Source of the DNA: Caryophanales bacterium UBA4365
GTDB lineage: Bacteria > Bacillota_I > Bacilli_A > RFN20 > CAG-826
NCBI GenBank assembly: GCA_002393905.1
Contig: DGSJ01000043.1
Location: 1 to 5,546 of the forward strand
DNA length: 5,546 nt
Reading direction: 5' to 3'
Shown here one piece after another: positions 4,975 through 5,546 of this stretch (within the stretch, counting starts at the first letter, position 1; the number at the start of each line of letters is the position of its first letter). The position numbers and the translations under genes were made by a program. Under the pieces are notes generated by a model, which was not told the origin of the DNA, ran no database searches, and saw only the letters and a program-made list of their open reading frames with translations.

Positions 4975-5546
4975 TTTACTTGGTTGCGAAATGTCCAAAC
5001 TTGAACAGCTCATGCTTGAAAGAGGACAAAAGAAATATCGAGCAACCCAACTCTATACTTGGATCTATGAAAAAGAGACACTCAACTTTGATGATATGAG
5101 TGATGTTTCTTTACGTTTTAGAGAAGAGTTGAAAGAGAATTTCTGCCTGGATTTACCAAAGATTTATCGTAAGCAAGAAAGTAAAGACGGAACAATTAAA
5201 CTTTTACTTGAACTTGGTGATGGAGCAAAAGTTGAAACTGCTCTAATGCCGTACCGCTATGGTAACGCCATTTGTGTTTCTAGCCAGGTTGGCTGTAACA
5301 TGGCTTGTGCTTTCTGTGCAAGTGGTTTGCTTAAAAAGCAAAGAAACCTTGAAACATTTGAAATTGTTGGTCAAGTTTATGTAATGAACCAACTTCTTAA
5401 AGAAAAAGGCGAACGTGTTAGTCACATCGTTGTGATGGGAACTGGAGAGCCTTTTGATAACTATGATAATGTGCTTGATTTTATCCGCATTGTGAACCAT
5501 CCAAAAGCTTTCGCGATCGGAGCTCGTCATATCACTGTGAGCACAT
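4961..5546 (+). CDS. rlmN: 23S rRNA/tRNA (adenine C2)-methyltransferase RlmN, 5' part (cut by window end)
   Basis: Radical-SAM enzyme that makes m2A2503 in 23S rRNA and, in some bacteria, m2A37 in tRNA, improving decoding. The window holds 195 codons of a protein usually about 340-370 aa. Seen: the N-terminal helical domain with K25-Y-R-A-T-Q-L-Y-T-W-I35; the V91-E-T-A-L-M-P97 strand with conserved Glu92; the iron-sulfur motif C112-N-M-A-C116-A-F-C119 within S108-Q-V-G-C; R128-N-L-E-T-F-E-I-V-G-Q138; and the G160-T-G-E-P164 motif followed by N167-Y-D-N-V. The family normally reads GMGEP; Thr161 is unusual. The methyl-accepting C-terminal Cys lies beyond the window. Cfr, which methylates C8 of the same base, is the main alternative; synteny directly after rsmB favours RlmN. 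It starts 14 nt inside rsmB with its own Shine-Dalgarno, indicating translational coupling. Confidence 0.92.
   Translation, partial: MEKINLLGCEMSKLEQLMLERGQKKYRATQLYTWIYEKETLNFDDMSDVSLRFREELKENFCLDLPKIYRKQESKDGTIKLLLELGDGAKVETALMPYRYGNAICVSSQVGCNMACAFCASGLLKKQRNLETFEIVGQVYVMNQLLKEKGERVSHIVVMGTGEPFDNYDNVLDFIRIVNHPKAFAIGARHITVST

Noticed and set aside
5243..5530. Antisense frame over rlmN
   Set aside because: Shadow of rlmN, which carries conserved radical-SAM motifs on the plus strand.
1..5546. Alternative genetic code (TGA = Trp)
   Set aside because: All visible Trp codons are TGG and no in-frame TGA is needed to keep any gene open.

Overview
The window is AT-rich, densely packed bacterial chromosome. 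Every visible Trp codon is TGG, and the six visible stops are TAA (four) or TAG (two), with no TGA. It therefore uses the standard code, unlike Mycoplasma or Spiroplasma. The order rqcH/gmk ... rsmB-rlmN is a compressed version of the Bacillus yloA-gmk-rpoZ-...-rsmB-rlmN region. The protein sequences are low-GC Firmicutes/Tenericutes-like. My best guess is an uncultured, small-genome Bacilli or Tenericutes relative (Acholeplasma, Erysipelotrichales or RF39-type). That assignment is inference.

Layout. On the minus strand at the left is a lipoprotein with a thioredoxin-like CSSC motif (15-686). A 38-bp AT-rich gap separates it from the divergent trmL (725-1225, tRNA wobble-base 2'-O-methyltransferase). 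trmL runs head-on into rqcH (minus strand, 1222-2583), and the two genes share a palindromic CTAG that holds both stop codons. A 63-bp divergent promoter region (2584-2646) then drives rqcH to the left and a tightly packed operon to the right: gmk (guanylate kinase), an unrecognised protein with a Cys/His-rich tail, an rsmB homologue, and the first 195 codons of rlmN, which is cut by the window end.

How the genes fit together. Nearly everything serves the translation apparatus: tRNA modification (TrmL), rescue of stalled ribosomes (RqcH), GDP supply (Gmk) and rRNA modification (RsmB, RlmN). In the right-hand operon, gmk looks leaderless. The next gene has a strong Shine-Dalgarno inside gmk, rsmB starts by a TAATG stop/start overlap, and rlmN starts 14 nt inside rsmB with its own Shine-Dalgarno.

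Most notable points. (1) The rsmB homologue keeps the RsmB architecture but has lost both cysteines of the m5C methyltransferase family (PCS to PKS, TCS to VNT) and most of the SAM motif, so it looks like a full-length pseudoenzyme. (2) The RqcH homologue is short: the helix-hairpin-helix domain is missing and the Arg of the DR motif is Phe. (3) The slot after gmk, often rpoZ, holds a small protein with an acidic linker and a Cys/His tail. (4) gmk has a near-consensus promoter whose predicted start falls on the ATG. I see no mobile element, CRISPR array, RNA gene or wholly new system. No gene-free stretch exceeds 300 bases; the longest is 63 bases.
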